A stretch of DNA of 64,000 bases from positions 1-64,000 of the forward strand of contig NZ_JAMXBH010000024.1 of assembly GCF_023913735.1 (NCBI RefSeq), given 5' to 3'. The notes under the pieces are model-generated. The model was not told where the DNA came from. It worked only from the letters and a program-made list of their open reading frames with translations, and did no database searches. This DNA comes from Pseudarthrobacter raffinosi (GTDB lineage: Bacteria; Actinomycetota; Actinomycetes; Actinomycetales; Micrococcaceae). The position numbers and the translations under genes were made by a program. Below are positions 10,408 to 19,731 of this stretch, one piece after another; positions within the stretch are counted from its first letter, which is position 1, and each line of letters starts with the position of its first letter.

Positions 10408-10691
10408 CGCCGGCTCCTGCCAGGGTACGGCGCGCCAGCTCCCGCAGGACCGCCGGATGAGGCATTGCGGCGTTGGAACGCGGCGATCCCGGCGGGGATG
10501 CCGACGGTCGGGCCGGTCAGTACCACCGCGGCCAGCCAGGCCGGGTTCGTGGGCCCTGCGAGAAGTGCCGGGAGGTCGAACAGCAGAAGGGCCGCGAGTC
10601 CGAAACCCAGGAGGTAGTGCGGCACGTGATCCCGTTGCGGCCTGGATTCCGCGGTGGCTGTCGGTGGCAATGGATGCTCCTGAACATTCAT
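10404..10691 (-). CDS. Small membrane protein (95 aa)
   Basis: Two hydrophobic segments are visible (LLGFGLAALLLFDLPALLAG and WLAAVVLTGPTVGIPAGIAA) between a polar N-terminus and a basic tail. Both ends overlap the neighbouring genes by the ATGA arrangement, which strongly supports it being translated as part of the sulP-methyltransferase operon. No family is recognised; it could be a small partner of the transporter. Confidence 0.65.
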   Translation of the reverse strand: MNVQEHPLPPTATAESRPQRDHVPHYLLGFGLAALLLFDLPALLAGPTNPAWLAAVVLTGPTVGIPAGIAAFQRRNASSGGPAGAGAPYPGRSRR

Positions 10692-12427
10692 CGGACCGTG
10701 GTGTTTCCGGGAGTAGTTCCCGCAGCCCGGCCACGGACGGGGTCCTGGCCTGCGTCGGGTGCCTTGTCCTGTGGGGGATGTTCGGTGGCACGGGTGGCCC
10801 TGGCCCGGGCGACGTGGCTGCGGGCGTGTTCCACAGCCGGGGGCAGATCTTCGAACAGGTGTTTGTGGTGGCGCAGGGACTCCAGCACACCTACCCGGGT
10901 GACCAGGGCCAGGTGGCGTTCCTGGATGCCTTTGATCAGCACGGTAATTCCGCGGCGTTCGAGGGCGTTGACGATGTCGGTGATGACCCTTGCCCCGGTC
11001 GCGTCCAGGACCTGGAGCTGGGACATGCGGATAATGACCACGTCGACGTTGCGGATCGCGCTGACCCGGTCCAGGACGCGTTCGGCGGCGGCGAAGAACA
11101 GGGCCCCGTCGAGCCGGAACACGGCAATGTGTTCGTCCCCGTCCTGGACCGGTCCCGGGATTTCTTCGCGGTGCACGCCGCTGGAGTTGACCAGGGTGCG
11201 CAGGGCGAAGAAGGACGCGACGGCGATGCCGATCGCAACGGCCTGGATCAGGTCGAAGGACACAGTGATCAGGGCGGTGATGAAGAAAACGACCGTGTCT
11301 GCCCTGGTGGAGCCGATCACGCTGCGCAGCGTGGCGAGGGACACCATGCGCGTAGCGGTGACCATCAGGACACCGGCGAGGGCCGCGAGCGGGATCCGGG
11401 AGACCGGGCCGGTGGCCAAGTAGACCACGGCCAGCAGGACCAGGGCGTGGATGATCGCGGCAAGCCTGGTCCTGCCGCCGGAGCGGATGTTTACCGCGGT
11501 GCGGGCGATGGCACCGGTGGCAGGCATGCCGCCGAAGAACCCGGAGCAGACCGAAGCCAGTCCCTGGCCGAGGAGTTCGCGGTCCGCGTCATAAGGGCCG
11601 GTGTCAGAGATCGAGGCGGCGACCCGTGCGGAGAGCAGCGACTCGATCGCGGCCAGCGCCGCGATCGTGGCCGCCGGGGCGGCCAGCGCAGCAACTGCGC
11701 CCCAGTCCAGGGCGGGGATCACCGGGGCGGGCAGGGTGTCCGGCAGGGCACCTATCCGGGCCACAGGAAGGTCCAGGACCTGGGCGGCGATGCTGGCGAC
11801 GATGATGGCAATGAGCGACCCGGGGATCTGCGGGTGGATCCGGGGGGCCGCGATCATGATCAGCGCGACCACGGCCACCAGGGCCACGGGGGCCAGGAGA
11901 GCGGCGGGGGACGCTGTGGTGAGTCCCTGGACGGCAGAAACGGCGGCGTTGCTGCTCGGTCCGGCTTTAACGCCGAAGGCCGCCGGGACCTGTTGGAGGA
12001 AGATGATCATCGCGATCCCCAGGGTGAATCCTTCGATCACCGGCCACGGCAGGAGGGTAACGACCCGGCCCAGTTTGAGTACCCCGGCAACGATGACGAT
12101 CACCCCGGCCAGGACCGAGACCGCGGCCAGCGCACCGATGCCCTGGGTGGCAATGACCGGGCCCAGGACGACGACCATCGCCCCGGTCGGCCCGGAAACC
12201 TGGATGTTCGAGCCGCCAAAAACAGCCGCGATCACCCCCGCGATCACCGCAGTGATCAGTCCGCTGGCCGCACCGGCGCCGGAGCTGACACCAAAGGCCA
12301 GCGCCAGTGGCAGCGCGACGATACCGACCGTGATGCCCGCGACCAGGTCCCCTTTCCAACTGCGGGGCAGTTCACCATAATCCCGCCAGGTCGGCAACAG
12401 CGCACGGGCCGTGTCCAGAGCGCTCAT
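10688..12427 (-). CDS. SulP-family anion transporter with STAS domain
   Basis: The 579-residue protein opens with WKGDLVAGITVGIVALPLAL, the SulP sulfate/bicarbonate transporter signature, followed by about a dozen helices. The C-terminal STAS domain is intact (VVIIRMSQLQVLDATGARV, near residue 460-480). Family members carry sulfate, bicarbonate or other anions across the plasma membrane. Operon context (ArsR upstream, ctaD downstream) does not fix the substrate; bicarbonate is an option given the linked PEP carboxykinase motif, but that is inference. Start overlaps the arsR stop. Confidence 0.9.
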   Translation of the reverse strand: MSALDTARALLPTWRDYGELPRSWKGDLVAGITVGIVALPLALAFGVSSGAGAASGLITAVIAGVIAAVFGGSNIQVSGPTGAMVVVLGPVIATQGIGALAAVSVLAGVIVIVAGVLKLGRVVTLLPWPVIEGFTLGIAMIIFLQQVPAAFGVKAGPSSNAAVSAVQGLTTASPAALLAPVALVAVVALIMIAAPRIHPQIPGSLIAIIVASIAAQVLDLPVARIGALPDTLPAPVIPALDWGAVAALAAPAATIAALAAIESLLSARVAASISDTGPYDADRELLGQGLASVCSGFFGGMPATGAIARTAVNIRSGGRTRLAAIIHALVLLAVVYLATGPVSRIPLAALAGVLMVTATRMVSLATLRSVIGSTRADTVVFFITALITVSFDLIQAVAIGIAVASFFALRTLVNSSGVHREEIPGPVQDGDEHIAVFRLDGALFFAAAERVLDRVSAIRNVDVVIIRMSQLQVLDATGARVITDIVNALERRGITVLIKGIQERHLALVTRVGVLESLRHHKHLFEDLPPAVEHARSHVARARATRATEHPPQDKAPDAGQDPVRGRAAGTTPGNTTVR

Positions 12428-12804
12428 CAGACGCTGCCTGCAGGGGCAGCCGCAGGAGAGCTTGCCGCCGAATATTCGAGCTGGTCACGGGTGTTGCGGA
12501 GCATGTCGTTCAGCAGCAGCTTGGCCACCGCGAGGAGGTCCGCGACCTGGGGGTACGCCAGGGAATAGAACATCTGCAGGGCCCGGCGTTCAGCCGTCAC
12601 CAGGTGGTAGCGGCGCAGCACGGACAGGTGCTGGGACAGATGCGAGGCCTCCAGCCCGGTCGCGGCGAGCATGTCGGTCACCGACACTTCCGGTGCCGCG
12701 GACAACATCTCCAGCACCCTGATCCGCACCGGATGCGCCAGACCTTTGAACAGGTTGGCCTTTACCTCATATAAGGGCGCCCGGAAATCCGAAAAATCGT
12801 CCAT
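12427..12804 (-). CDS. ArsR/SmtB-family regulator
   Basis: The 125-residue protein is a winged helix-turn-helix with FKGLAHPVRIRVLEML and the recognition region LEASHLSQHLSVLRRYHLV. There is no cysteine at all, so it cannot use the classic arsenic, lead or persulfide cysteine switches; metal binding through His/Asp or another signal is possible. It heads the operon arsR-sulP-membrane protein-methyltransferase-ctaD, with ATGA overlaps throughout, and very likely autoregulates from the motif at 12841-12873. Confidence 0.88.
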   Translation of the reverse strand: MDDFSDFRAPLYEVKANLFKGLAHPVRIRVLEMLSAAPEVSVTDMLAATGLEASHLSQHLSVLRRYHLVTAERRALQMFYSLAYPQVADLLAVAKLLLNDMLRNTRDQLEYSAASSPAAAPAGSV

Positions 12805-12840
12805 GCCTGCCTCCCGGCTTCACAGCAAAACCTTGCTTGA

Positions 12841-12873
12841 CTATTTTATCCTTCTATCATCCAATATAACAGG
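12841..12873 (-). promoter_or_regulatory. Putative ArsR operator/promoter
   Basis: On the minus strand CTGTTATATTGGATGAT lies 60 bases before the arsR start in an otherwise GC-rich region. The same 17-mer with one change occurs at 14120-14136 before pckG. The AT-rich core could also supply the -10 element. Confidence 0.55.
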
Positions 12874-12893
12874 GGGTAAGGCAGTTGCCCCCG

Positions 12894-12917
12894 CCGGGCC
12901 CGCTGGCGCGGGCCCGG
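12894..12917. terminator. GC-rich perfect hairpin
   Basis: Ten-base arms CCGGGCCCGC and GCGGGCCCGG flank a TGGC loop. It lies between the arsR upstream region and the divergent hypothetical genes. It may insulate the two directions. Confidence 0.5.
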
Positions 12918-13062
12918 ACACAGCCCATATGGGTGGGCACCGTCACGGACGTTGGCCGGCCGGAATGAGATCCCTCACCATGCCCATGGCAGTAAAGCCC
13001 CAGCCGGCCCCCACGGCCCGCCGCGCGTCAAAGCCCCATCGCCGGGCCGGGGCGGGTGCGGC

Positions 13063-13521
13063 ATGAGGGACCCGCTGACGACGTCGGGGGTCGAGCGGCC
13101 AGCGCCCGTTCCTGCCCCCACGCCTCCGGCTCCGATCATCACCGGGGTCTCGGTGGACACCTCCGGACCGGACGTGCGCGTGGAATTTGAACTGAACAGG
13201 CCCCCAGCCGGGGGAAGCTACCTGGTAGGGCTCCGTGCCGGCGACGCGGACCGGAGCACGATCAGGCACCTCACAGTCAGCCTCCGGGACGGCCGCGTCA
13301 CAGGCCAGTCCACCTACGATTTCGGGACCGTCACCCGCACGGTGCACCCTCGAGGCGGCGCGACCTGCGCGGGTGCGTCCGTCACGGCGCTCTTCCCGCG
13401 GGCATCCCTGACCGGGCTGGGGGAAGATCGCGATATCACCGCGTACAGCTCCCTCAACGGACAGGAACTCCAAACAGGGATTCCCCTCACCCGGATGGCG
13501 ACCGGAGGCCTCAGGCTATGA
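13063..13521 (+). CDS. Hypothetical protein (152 aa)
   Basis: The product begins with a Pro-rich stretch (PAPVPAPTPPAP) and continues as a probable beta-sandwich domain (IITGVSVDTSGPDVRVEFEL). The upstream start at 12952 is possible, but ATG 13063 gives a product without the low-complexity leader. It ends in an ATGA overlap with the next, frameshifted gene, so the two were an operon. No family is recognised and the start is uncertain. Confidence 0.45.
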   Translation: MRDPLTTSGVERPAPVPAPTPPAPIITGVSVDTSGPDVRVEFELNRPPAGGSYLVGLRAGDADRSTIRHLTVSLRDGRVTGQSTYDFGTVTRTVHPRGGATCAGASVTALFPRASLTGLGEDRDITAYSSLNGQELQTGIPLTRMATGGLRL

Positions 13522-13993
13522 GCGGACAGCCCGCGGATTTTTCCCGGCACGGCCCAGGTACCGGCACCGCCCGGGACTACGCAATCTTCTTCACCCGGGA
13601 ACTGGCCGGCGGCGTTGCTGCCGTCGAAAAACAACTCGATGCCCATCTGGGGCAGTGCAGCAGCCTCCGTCAATGGGCAGCGGCCCGCGGCGCAACGCTC
13701 GCTGACGCCGCGCAGGGGATCGAAGTACTCGGAGGACTCCTCACCGGGCCGGAGAGGATCGAGCTGGCGCCGTGGCGCCTGAAGGTAGAAGCCGGACTCT
13801 TCATCGGAACCGTCCTGGTCCGGAACTCCCCGCGGTGCGGTGGCTCCTGCTGCCCAACGGCCACCCCGTCGTCCACCTTGCGGAAAACAAAGACCTGGAC
13901 GTCATCGCCCTCGCCCGCGCCCGCCTGGAAATCGGGGCCCCGGACCTGAGGGCCGTCCTGCCCTACGCCGAAAGCCTGACGCCGGGACCTTAG
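13518..13993 (+). pseudogene. Frameshifted hypothetical gene (DUF6278-like)
   Basis: The frame from ATG 13518 is coding up to LFIGTVLVRNSP, near base 13832, then turns into low-complexity Pro/Ser/Thr. The frame one base back continues naturally with VRWLLLPNGHPVVHLAEN and ends at 13993. Restoring one C in the run at 13827-13831 would join them into a single protein of about 158 residues. It is either a recent one-base deletion or a sequencing error in a C-run. Function unknown. Confidence 0.6.
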
Positions 13994-14076
13994 CACCTGC
14001 CGGCGCACCGCCCAATCCCTGCCGTTGCCCGGCCGAAGGGCCGCCTCACGGGGACGTCCGAGCATCACGATCTCAG

Positions 14077-14101
14077 GGGCAGGGCAGGGCAGGGCAGGGC
14101 A
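14077..14101 (+). repeat. GGGCA pentamer tandem repeat
   Basis: Five consecutive GGGCA units sit in the leader between the hypothetical genes and the pckG upstream motif. Simple slippage-prone repeat. Confidence 0.8.
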
Positions 14102-14118
14102 GCGCAGGTCCGCGACTA

Positions 14119-14150
14119 CCTGTTATATTAGATGATGTATCCATCAAACA
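14119..14150 (+). promoter_or_regulatory. Motif before pckG shared with the arsR promoter
   Basis: CTGTTATATTAGATGAT (14120-14136) differs at one of 17 positions from the arsR upstream motif. Here it continues into an imperfect dyad, TTAGATGAT followed by TATCCATCAAA. It lies about 160 bases before pckG. Confidence 0.55.
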
Positions 14151-14294
14151 GTAAACCTGCGGCCAGTTTTCTTTACCGCGATGCCGGCGGGCACTGCCTG
14201 TCCCGGGCCGCTTGGCCGCGGCTTCACGAACCATTCCCCATGAGCTTTCTAAGACCGCCCCGCCCGCCGTCAGTGCGGGGGAAGGAAGAGAACC

Positions 14295-16154
14295 GTGCAC
14301 AACACCACATACTCCAGCCTCCTGGACACCGCCCCCATTGCCTCCCCCCGACTTCTGGACTGGGTCGGCGAAGTAGCCGCCCTGACCGGACCGGACCGCA
14401 TCCACTGGGTCGACGGATCAGAGGCCGAATACCGTGCGCTCACCGACGGGCTCGTCGCCGCCGGTACGCTGACGCGCCTGGCCGAGGACAAGTTCCCCAA
14501 CTCCTTTGCCGCCTTCTCCGACCCCAAGGACGTCGCCCGGGTCGAAGAGCGGACGTTCATCTGCTCCGAAGACGAACGGGACGCAGGTTTCACCAATAAC
14601 TGGATGGAACCCGCGCAGATGAAGGAAAAACTGCATAAGCTCTTTGCCGGTGCAATGCGCGGGCGCACCATGTACGTGATTCCGTTCGTGATGGGCCACC
14701 TCGACGCGGAGGACCCCAAATTCGGGGTTGAGATCACTGACAGCGCCTACGTCGTGGCGTCAATGCGGATCATGGCGCACACCGGTGCGGGCGTGCTGGC
14801 CAGAATGGTCGAGCTGGACGCGGATTTCGTCCCGGCGCTGCACTCGGTCGGCGCACCGCTGGAGCCAGGCCAGCAGGATGTCAGCTGGCCCTGTAACGAA
14901 GAGAAATGGATCGTTCACTTCCCCGAAGAGAAGTCCATCTGGTCATACGGCTCCGGCTACGGAGGCAACGCGCTGTTGGGTAAGAAGTGTTACTCACTGC
15001 GCATCGCCTCCGCGATGTCCCGGCAGGAGGGCTGGCTCGCGGAACACATGCTCATCCTCAAACTCACCAGCCCGGCACAGAAGGTCTACTACATCTCCGC
15101 CGCCTTCCCCTCGGCCTGCGGTAAAACCAACCTCGCCCTGCTCAACCCCACCGTGGAGGACTGGACGGTGGAAACCCTCGGGGATGACATCGCCTGGATA
15201 CGTCCGGGCAAGGACGGGGAACTGCGCGCCACCAACCCGGAAGCGGGTCTCTTCGGCGTCGCACCGGGCACCGGCTGGCACACCAACCCCAACGCGATGG
15301 ACGCCATCGCCAAGGGCAACACCATCTTCACCAACGTCGCCCTCACCGATGACGGCGGCGTCTGGTGGGAAGGCATGACCCGGGAGACCCCGGAGCACCT
15401 GACCGACTGGACCGGACAGGACTGGACCCCCGCCTCCGGCCGGCCCGCAGCGCACCCCAACTCACGGTTCTGCACCCCCATCAGCCAGGTCAGTATCCTG
15501 GCCGAGGAATACTACCAACCCGAGGGCGTGCCGCTCGCCGCCATCTTCTTCGGTGGCCGCCGGAAGACAACCATCCCGCTGGTCACCGAGTCCAGAGATT
15601 GGGCGGGCGGTGTCTTCATGGGATCAACGCTGTCTTCCGAGACGACAGCGGCAGCCGCCGGTCAGGTCGGGGTCGTCCGCCGCGATCCGATGGCCATGCT
15701 GCCCTTCATCGGCTACAACGCCGGGGACTACCTCAACCACTGGCTGGTGACCGGCCGGAGCGCCGATCCCGCAAAACTGCCCCGGATCTTCCTGGTCAAC
15801 TGGTTCCGCCGCGGCGCCGACGGAAGTTTCCTCTGGCCCGGATTCGGAGACAACTCCCGCGTCCTCAAATGGGCCATCGAACGGCTCGAAGGGACAGCGG
15901 CTGCCATCGAAACCCCCATCGGCTTCGTCCCCGCACCGGAGTCCCTCGACATCGAAGGCCTTAACGTCACCCCCGGACACCTCAGTGCCGCATTGGCGGT
16001 CGATTCACACGAATGGGCCCAGGAAATCGACAGCATCGATCAGTGGTACGCCCGGTTCGGTGACTCGCTGCCCGCCCAGTTGCCGGCCGAGCTGCAACAT
16101 CTCAAGAACCGCTTCGCTGCCCGCCGGGGGACGCCGCGCATCAGCTCCCGATAG
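14295..16154 (+). CDS. pckG: Phosphoenolpyruvate carboxykinase (GTP)
   Basis: The 619-residue product has the GTP-PEPCK signature with kinase-1a motif FPSACGKTNLALL (near residue 275), the guanine and metal-binding region NPEAGLFGVAPGTGWHTN and the PEP-binding IFFGGRRKTT. It interconverts oxaloacetate plus GTP and PEP plus CO2. Start is GTG 14295 behind GGAAGGAAGAG. It is followed by icd, and its upstream region carries the motif shared with arsR, hinting at co-control with the sulP-ctaD operon. Length is normal for the family. Confidence 0.95.
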   Translation: MHNTTYSSLLDTAPIASPRLLDWVGEVAALTGPDRIHWVDGSEAEYRALTDGLVAAGTLTRLAEDKFPNSFAAFSDPKDVARVEERTFICSEDERDAGFTNNWMEPAQMKEKLHKLFAGAMRGRTMYVIPFVMGHLDAEDPKFGVEITDSAYVVASMRIMAHTGAGVLARMVELDADFVPALHSVGAPLEPGQQDVSWPCNEEKWIVHFPEEKSIWSYGSGYGGNALLGKKCYSLRIASAMSRQEGWLAEHMLILKLTSPAQKVYYISAAFPSACGKTNLALLNPTVEDWTVETLGDDIAWIRPGKDGELRATNPEAGLFGVAPGTGWHTNPNAMDAIAKGNTIFTNVALTDDGGVWWEGMTRETPEHLTDWTGQDWTPASGRPAAHPNSRFCTPISQVSILAEEYYQPEGVPLAAIFFGGRRKTTIPLVTESRDWAGGVFMGSTLSSETTAAAAGQVGVVRRDPMAMLPFIGYNAGDYLNHWLVTGRSADPAKLPRIFLVNWFRRGADGSFLWPGFGDNSRVLKWAIERLEGTAAAIETPIGFVPAPESLDIEGLNVTPGHLSAALAVDSHEWAQEIDSIDQWYARFGDSLPAQLPAELQHLKNRFAARRGTPRISSR

Positions 16155-16277
16155 GTGCCAGACGTGGTGCCCGGCGTCATCCGCGCCGGCCCGCGACGTC
16201 AGACCCACCGCCAGGGCTTCAGATGTCAGAGACCACCATCGGTGTGGGTCAATGTGCCCATGAATCAAGGAGACGGT

Positions 16278-17498
16278 ATGAACGAAAAGATCAAGGTTGT
16301 TGGCTCCATTGTGGAGCTTGACGGCGACGAGATGACCCGCATCATCTGGCAGTTCATCAAGGACCGCCTGATCGTCCCGTATCTGGATGTGGACCTGAAA
16401 TACTTCGATTTGTCCATCCAGAACCGTGACGCAACCGATGACCAGGTCACGATCGACGCCGCGAACGCCATCAAGGAATACAACGTCGGCGTTAAGTGCG
16501 CCACGATTACCCCTGACGAGGCGCGCGTTGAGGAGTTCGGCTTGAAGAAGATGTGGCCGTCCCCGAACGGAACCGTCCGTAACATCCTGGGCGGCGTCGT
16601 TTTCCGCGAGCCCATCATCATTTCCAATATCCCGCGCCTGGTTCCGGGCTGGAACAAGCCGATCATCATCGGCCGTCACGCCTTCGGCGACCAGTACATG
16701 GCGACCAACTTCAAGGTCCCGGGTCCCGGCACGCTGACCATGACCTTCACCCCCTCCGACGGAGGCGAAGAGATCAAGCAGACGGTGGTCACCTACCCGG
16801 ACGGGGGAGGGGTTGCCATGGGCATGTATAACTTCAACGACTCCATCCGGGACTTCGCCCGCGCCTCCTTCGCCTACGGACTGCAGCGAAACTACCCCGT
16901 GTACCTCTCTACCAAGAACACCATCCTGAAGGCCTACGACGGCCAGTTCAAGGATCTCTTCCAGGAAGTATTCGACGCCGAGTTCAAGGACCAGTTCGAA
17001 GCGGCAGGCCTCAGCTACGAGCACCGGCTGATCGATGACATGGTCGCTTCGGCGATGAAGTGGGACGGCGGCTACGTCTGGGCCTGCAAGAACTACGACG
17101 GCGACGTCCAGTCCGACACCATCGCCCAGGGCTACGGCTCGCTCGGCCTCATGACCTCCGTGCTGATGACCCCGGACGGCAAGACCGTCGAGGCTGAAGC
17201 CGCACACGGCACCGTGACGCGCCACTACCGCCAGCACCAGTTGGGCAAGCCGACCTCGACCAACCCGATCGCCTCGATCTTCGCGTGGACCAGGGGCATC
17301 ATGCACCGCGGGAAACTGGACAACACCCCTGCCGTCATTGACTTTGCTGTGACTCTCGAAGACGTCGTCATCAAGACGGTCGAATCCGGCCAGATGACCA
17401 AGGACCTGGCCCTTTTGGTGGGGCCGGACCAGGAATGGCTCACCACAGAGGAGTTCCTCGCAGCACTGGACGACAATCTTCAGGCACGCCTGGGCTAG
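16278..17498 (+). CDS. icd: NADP-dependent isocitrate dehydrogenase (homodimer type)
   Basis: The 406-residue protein resembles the eukaryote-like class: VELDGDEMTRIIWQFIKD at the start, ITPDEARVEEF, WPSPNGTVRNILGG (substrate Ser/Asn), the YDGDVQSDTIAQGYGSLG active-site block and EAEAAHGTVTRHYR for NADP. It oxidises isocitrate to 2-oxoglutarate with CO2 release. AAGGAG lies before ATG 16278. Many actinobacteria use a monomeric ~740-residue enzyme, so this may be a second, acquired isozyme. Lies 123 bases after pckG in the same direction. Confidence 0.93.
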   Translation: MNEKIKVVGSIVELDGDEMTRIIWQFIKDRLIVPYLDVDLKYFDLSIQNRDATDDQVTIDAANAIKEYNVGVKCATITPDEARVEEFGLKKMWPSPNGTVRNILGGVVFREPIIISNIPRLVPGWNKPIIIGRHAFGDQYMATNFKVPGPGTLTMTFTPSDGGEEIKQTVVTYPDGGGVAMGMYNFNDSIRDFARASFAYGLQRNYPVYLSTKNTILKAYDGQFKDLFQEVFDAEFKDQFEAAGLSYEHRLIDDMVASAMKWDGGYVWACKNYDGDVQSDTIAQGYGSLGLMTSVLMTPDGKTVEAEAAHGTVTRHYRQHQLGKPTSTNPIASIFAWTRGIMHRGKLDNTPAVIDFAVTLEDVVIKTVESGQMTKDLALLVGPDQEWLTTEEFLAALDDNLQARLG

Positions 17499-17746
17499 TC
17501 CCCCCGCCCGACCCGTCCCGGCGATCCACGCGCAGGTTCCAGAAAACGCCGAACGTGCTCAGCGCTGTTCTAGCTTGGTCGGATCGGCCGCTTCCGTGTC
17601 CTCCTGGGCCGAGCCCGGGTCGGGTCGTGGAGGGCCAAGGGGTCCAAACCCGGCGTTAGGCTGGGCGGTATCTCTTCGGCGCAAGAGCGCCGGATGAGGC
17701 AGACAACAAGGCCAAACGGCGTGTCCGGGGCCATGGAAGGACGATC

Positions 17747-18175
17747 ATGCTCTCTGACGCGCAGTATCCCGCGGCGAACCTGGCCCCGGATGAATGCTGG
17801 GAACTGCTGGCCGGTACGACAGAGGGCCGGCTGGCCGTGAGTGTGCGTAATAAGCCTGATATTTTTCCCGTGGAATTCCACGCCCGGGACGGAAAAATAC
17901 TTGTGCGAACGCCGCAGGGCGAAATGCTTGTGGAACTGACCATCAACCCTTCGGTGGCCTTTGAAGCGAACGGCCGGTCGGAAGCGTCCGCCTGGATCGT
18001 TGTCGTTCAAGGGACGGCCCGCGAACTGCAGAACTGGTCGGAAATCGACGCCGCTCAGCAGAAGGCCCAGCGCCCCTGGACGCCGACCGCGAAAGGGTCC
18101 TACGTGGAGATTGTCCCGACCGGGATCACCGGCCGGCGGCGTCCGGTCGACACCCAGATGGACGCACAGGAGTAA
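17747..18175 (+). CDS. Pyridoxamine-phosphate-oxidase-like split-barrel protein
   Basis: The 142-residue product matches the short flavin/F420 split-barrel family: CWELLAGTTEGRLAVSV at the start, then IFPVEFHARDGKILVRTPQG and SVAFEANG. Such proteins bind FMN or F420 and act as small reductases or stress proteins; the substrate is unknown. AAGGA lies upstream of ATG 17747. The 248 bases before it hold no gene I can support. Confidence 0.75.
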   Translation: MLSDAQYPAANLAPDECWELLAGTTEGRLAVSVRNKPDIFPVEFHARDGKILVRTPQGEMLVELTINPSVAFEANGRSEASAWIVVVQGTARELQNWSEIDAAQQKAQRPWTPTAKGSYVEIVPTGITGRRRPVDTQMDAQE

Positions 18176-18383
18176 GAGAGGAGGGCCGGGTAACATCCGA
18201 GCTCCCCCCTGCACCTGCCGGGTTGCGGATGTAGTACCCACCGGAACAGGTAGGTGGCGATCCCTGCCCCGGTGAGGGCAATAGCGGACATGATCTAGGC
18301 AGCTGCCGGATCAAACGGCTCGACGGGCATCGCCGCGGAGTGCCGGAACGGGCTCAGATCCTGCAGCCGGGCAGGCAGGCGGT

Positions 18384-18542
18384 TTGCCTGTCCCCTCAGA
18401 GTACTTTGCGGCCCTTAGGGCTCCGGCTGCCTCCGAACGCGACAGCGAAGGAATGGAGCGCATTCGCCTCGTGCGCGACGACATTCAGGCCCGGGTCCAA
18501 AAGCTTTATGCGGAACTCAGCACGAACTGGCTTCATCAATCC
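18384..18542 (+). pseudogene. Possible arsenate-reductase/LMW-phosphatase C-terminal remnant
   Basis: A short frame gives ERIRLVRDDIQARVQKLYAE, similar to the C-terminal helix of thioredoxin- or mycothiol-linked ArsC proteins (IRDDI..RV..L..EL). No catalytic P-loop is present. The surrounding 18176-18700 holds only such scraps before the repeat array begins. The match is weak. Confidence 0.25.
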
Positions 18543-18705
18543 AAGGGCCCGTTCGCATCACGCCGGCGGGCACTGGGCCGTCCACGTGTGGGGCCGGTTC
18601 CGTTCCTGACGGTTCAGCTCTGCCATCAGGGAACGATTCACGGCGTGCGCAGCATCCAGCTCTGTGGAGAATTTCATCAGCGCGGCCAGGAAGCGGTCAC
18701 GCCGG

Positions 18706-18790
18706 TTTGTTACGCATATTCCGTGTCGACACCTGAATATCACCGGCGCCAAGGAATATGCGGGTCACGGTCGGGTTTGCGCGTCGAAAA
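18706..18790. repeat. 19-bp iterated dyad array, copy T2
   Basis: Three direct 19-bp units start at 18734, 18753 and 18772 (middle unit GGAATATGCGGGTCACGGT). Their sequence is nearly identical to T1, with an inverted unit to the left around 18706-18722. It lies at the 3' end of the decayed AbiEi/DUF559 gene. Confidence 0.75.
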
Positions 18791-19663
18791 CCGCAGAACG
18801 CGTACGACGGCGGGGCGCGCCGGTCGCTGCGAGCTTGCGTTCCAGCTTCCCGGGCCTCATCAGATCGGCCCAATCCCACCTCACCACGTTGAACCCCGTG
18901 GCCCGGATTCTGTTCTCGCGCTTCTTTTCCTCCACCACTTGCGACGCGGTCCGGCCCTTGAGGAACTCCGGTTTGACGTACTTCTCCTCGCCATCGATTC
19001 GCCAACCACCTTGGCCAGCTTCCAGTAGAAGTCGGTGTAGCCCACCAGGCCGTCCCTGTCGTGGATGGCTTGCTGCAGGACCGGGGCTTCGAAGCCGGCC
19101 ACATGGATCAGCGCGCGGCTGTAGGACTCCCCTGCGGAACCGGACAAAGGGTCCGCGAAAGCCACGGCGGTCAGCACCCTTCGCCCCGCAGCAGCGGAAT
19201 ACATTGATCCGATACCTGACTCCAGTTCAGCCTTCGTCAAGGCAGGCAGCCGCAGGGTCCGGTCTCGTCGAAGCACATGGTCCAGAGGTGCGGCAGCCTC
19301 GGTAAAAGGCGTGAACGCCGCCAGGTCCAGGACAGTGCGGATGCGGCCGGTGACGAGCAGGCCCTCCCTCCGGACCACCATCAGACCCGCCGGTGCAGCA
19401 AAGTGGCGGCGGACTCCAGCACGTGACCGGCCGCCGTCGTTCTTCATGGTGAGGGCCTGGACCGGGTAGTTCAGGCCGATGGTGGGAATTCCCCACACGC
19501 TGGCGGCGGATTGCCTGGCGAAGACCGTGGGTTTCTCGAACGTTTCCGCAGCTGCCTGGACGCGGACCAGGGAACCGGCCTTTACGCGCTTGGCGAGGTC
19601 ATTCGGGGTCAGCCCGTGAAGGACGCGGTCGCGGGCCAAGAGAAGCGGTGGAAGGTCGGTCAT
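18765..19663 (-). pseudogene. Decayed AbiEi-type wHTH/DUF559 gene
   Basis: From ATG 19663 the product follows the intact homologue at 26482-27456 (MTDLPPLLLARDR..., FTPFTEAAAPLDHVL, SAGESYSRALI). It lacks about 24 residues after GSLVRV, where the intact copy has RHGVYTDGPAWKRLKPWEQY. It then shifts frame near 19000, after FYWKLAKVVGE, because the CCATCGAATTC of the intact copy reads CCATCGATTC here. The remaining C-terminal motif sequence is present but out of frame. It is flanked on both sides by T-arrays (T2 and T3). Clearly inactive as encoded. Confidence 0.85.
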
Positions 19664-19731
19664 GTAGCGAAGATGCCAGCTGCGCGCCCTCGGCGCGAGG
19701 GGTAGGTGCCGCTATGTGGAGAAGTCCTGGC

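Noticed and set aside
10391..12568. 725-codon plus-strand open frame
   Set aside because: Antisense to sulP and neighbours; Gly/Asp/Arg repeats without domain features, while the minus strand shows clear SulP motifs.
16005..17306. 433-codon minus-strand frame
   Set aside because: Shadow of icd and the end of pckG.
18100..18291. 63-codon minus-strand frame with one hydrophobic stretch
   Set aside because: No ribosome site, overlaps the split-barrel gene and has no recognisable family.
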